Below are positions 62,907 through 64,000 of a stretch of DNA of 64,000 nt, piece by piece. The first letter of the stretch is position 1. Each line of letters begins with the position of its first letter. The notes below the pieces were generated by a model, which worked only from the letters and a program-made list of their open reading frames with translations, searched no databases and was not told where the DNA came from. The translations under genes were made by a program, and so were the position numbers. This stretch comes from Blastomyces gilchristii SLH14081. Lineage: Eukaryota > Ascomycota > Eurotiomycetes > Onygenales > Ajellomycetaceae. The stretch lies in the NCBI RefSeq assembly GCF_000003855.2, contig NW_003101679.1:1884278-1948277 (forward strand). Reading direction: 5' to 3'.

Positions 62907-64000
62907 ATTATTATTATTATTCTTCAATTATAGATGTATGCAGTCAGAGACTATGACATCTACCTGAGAACTTTTAGTTCTCAGGGTTTTTCCTATATCT
63001 GTAAAGTTAACTATTATACATTCATCAATTTCAGATATGCAAAATCAGAAAATTCCAGCCCAGAATACAAAAACTGTTTATAAATTGCAGTGTTTTAACA
63101 TCTTCTGATACTTTGAAATCATTTGACAATATCATGACAAAGGAAAAGAGAACACAGTCTTAAAGATAGACATATTAAATAGATAGACAGAAAGGAATTG
63201 AAAGGAAAAGATAAAGTAAAGAAAGACTGTAACAAAACAAATTATTAAAAGATAGTATATAGCTGTTTTAACAGACTATATCTGATTGATTTCCTCCTCT
63301 TCATATTCAGACATTTCTGAATTTAGCCATTTTCTTGTAGCTGCTTGAGTTTCTGATAGAAAGTCTATTAAGTATTTAATTCCTGTCTCAGTTGAGAATA
63401 AGAATCTCATATTTAATTGATTTAGATTGTACTTCTCTTTCAATCTGGCTCTGAGACTATTGAATAATGCACAGTGCATTATAATATACTCAGAATTCTC
63501 ATTTATATTGCAGAATGAGCATTCTATTGAGTCAAATCTATCATTAAATCTTTGTATATAAGATTTGAAATAGCCATGTCCTAGTTTCAGCTGTATTATA
63601 GATGAGAATATTTTCTTTTTACATTTAATTGAACAAGATTTTCACTTGAGTTTTGTTTCAAATCTTGAATAATGTATACTCTTCTTTTATTTCTGCCAGC
63701 TTTCATTTCACTTGTCTAAACAAGATTCTTTTATTTTTCTCTTTATAAAAGATCAGAACACAATTTTTTGAATAGATCTGCTTAATTCTGCATTCTTTTT
63801 TACAGCTGAATCAGCCAATTCATTGGCATGAATATTCATATAAGCAGAAACTCAGTGCAGATGAATTATCAGCTTTGATATTCTTCTCTTTTGAATTTTC
63901 AAAACAGAGTTTAAGATCAGTTCAAGATTCATTTGATCATTATAAATCTGACTATTTCTAAGTCTTTTTAAAGCAGCTTGACTATTAGATAATATTCATG
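62907..64000 (-). mobile_element. LINE copy 4, 3' part, running off the window
   Basis: The (TTA)n tail, the double hairpin (62931-62985), the 3' UTR and ORF2 from its stop (near 63276) up into the RNase H domain at the window edge. The C-terminal ORF2 part is open at 63276-63479. Confidence 0.88.

Overview
The window comes from a filamentous ascomycete. Introns are short (53-194 bp), and the proteins look like those of Onygenales/Eurotiales, most like dimorphic Ajellomycetaceae such as Blastomyces or Emmonsia. That placement rests on remembered protein similarity and on the sharp alternation of gene-bearing and AT-rich blocks; it is inference.

Gene-bearing left arm (1-16.9 kb): the COG3 Golgi-tether subunit (+, 5' end probably outside the window), the cell-wall-integrity MAPKKK BCK1 (-, convergent with COG3, with an apparent one-base frameshift in its last exon), about 4.5 kb with no gene I can support, and the alkaline-pH regulator pacC (+). 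The pacC promoter carries a dense cluster of PacC consensus sites. Gene-bearing middle arm (49.6-54.7 kb): an FHA plus forkhead transcription factor of the Fkh1/Fkh2 type.

Between them lies one nested transposon mass, 16,940-49,634. Its outer shell is a pogo/Fot1-type DNA transposon with 41-bp terminal inverted repeats and a TA target duplication. Into it have gone a Tad1/I-like LINE (+), a Ty3/Gypsy element on the minus strand (C, which contains a hAT-like MITE and a composite retroposon with a tRNA-like head and a LINE tail), and a chromodomain Ty3/Gypsy element (A). Element A holds a second copy (B), and B holds a 5'-truncated LINE. Most of these insertions can be proved by exact target-site duplications: GTAAA, AGCAC, and 8-, 14- and 15-bp duplications.

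A second AT-rich block (54.7 kb to the right edge) holds a damaged SINE, a Ty1/Copia element with 100-bp LTRs interrupted by a well-preserved tRNA-derived SINE, a Gypsy relic and two LINE copies, one inside the other. All transposon genes are broken by transitions of the repeat-induced point mutation (RIP) type. CpG is almost gone and CpC is depleted, while CpA is largely kept.

The most interesting signal is at the LINE and SINE 3' ends. The LINE ends with two adjacent hairpins before an (AAT)n tail. The SINE has no obvious primary-sequence match there, yet it ends with a hairpin of the same plan: unequal CAT/GCAT internal loop, 4-bp inner stem, 3-nt loop, and the same kind of tail, but with different paired bases. 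Together with the composite element that carries the whole LINE 3' end, this suggests a LINE machinery that recognises RNA shape and is parasitised by at least two tRNA-headed non-autonomous families.
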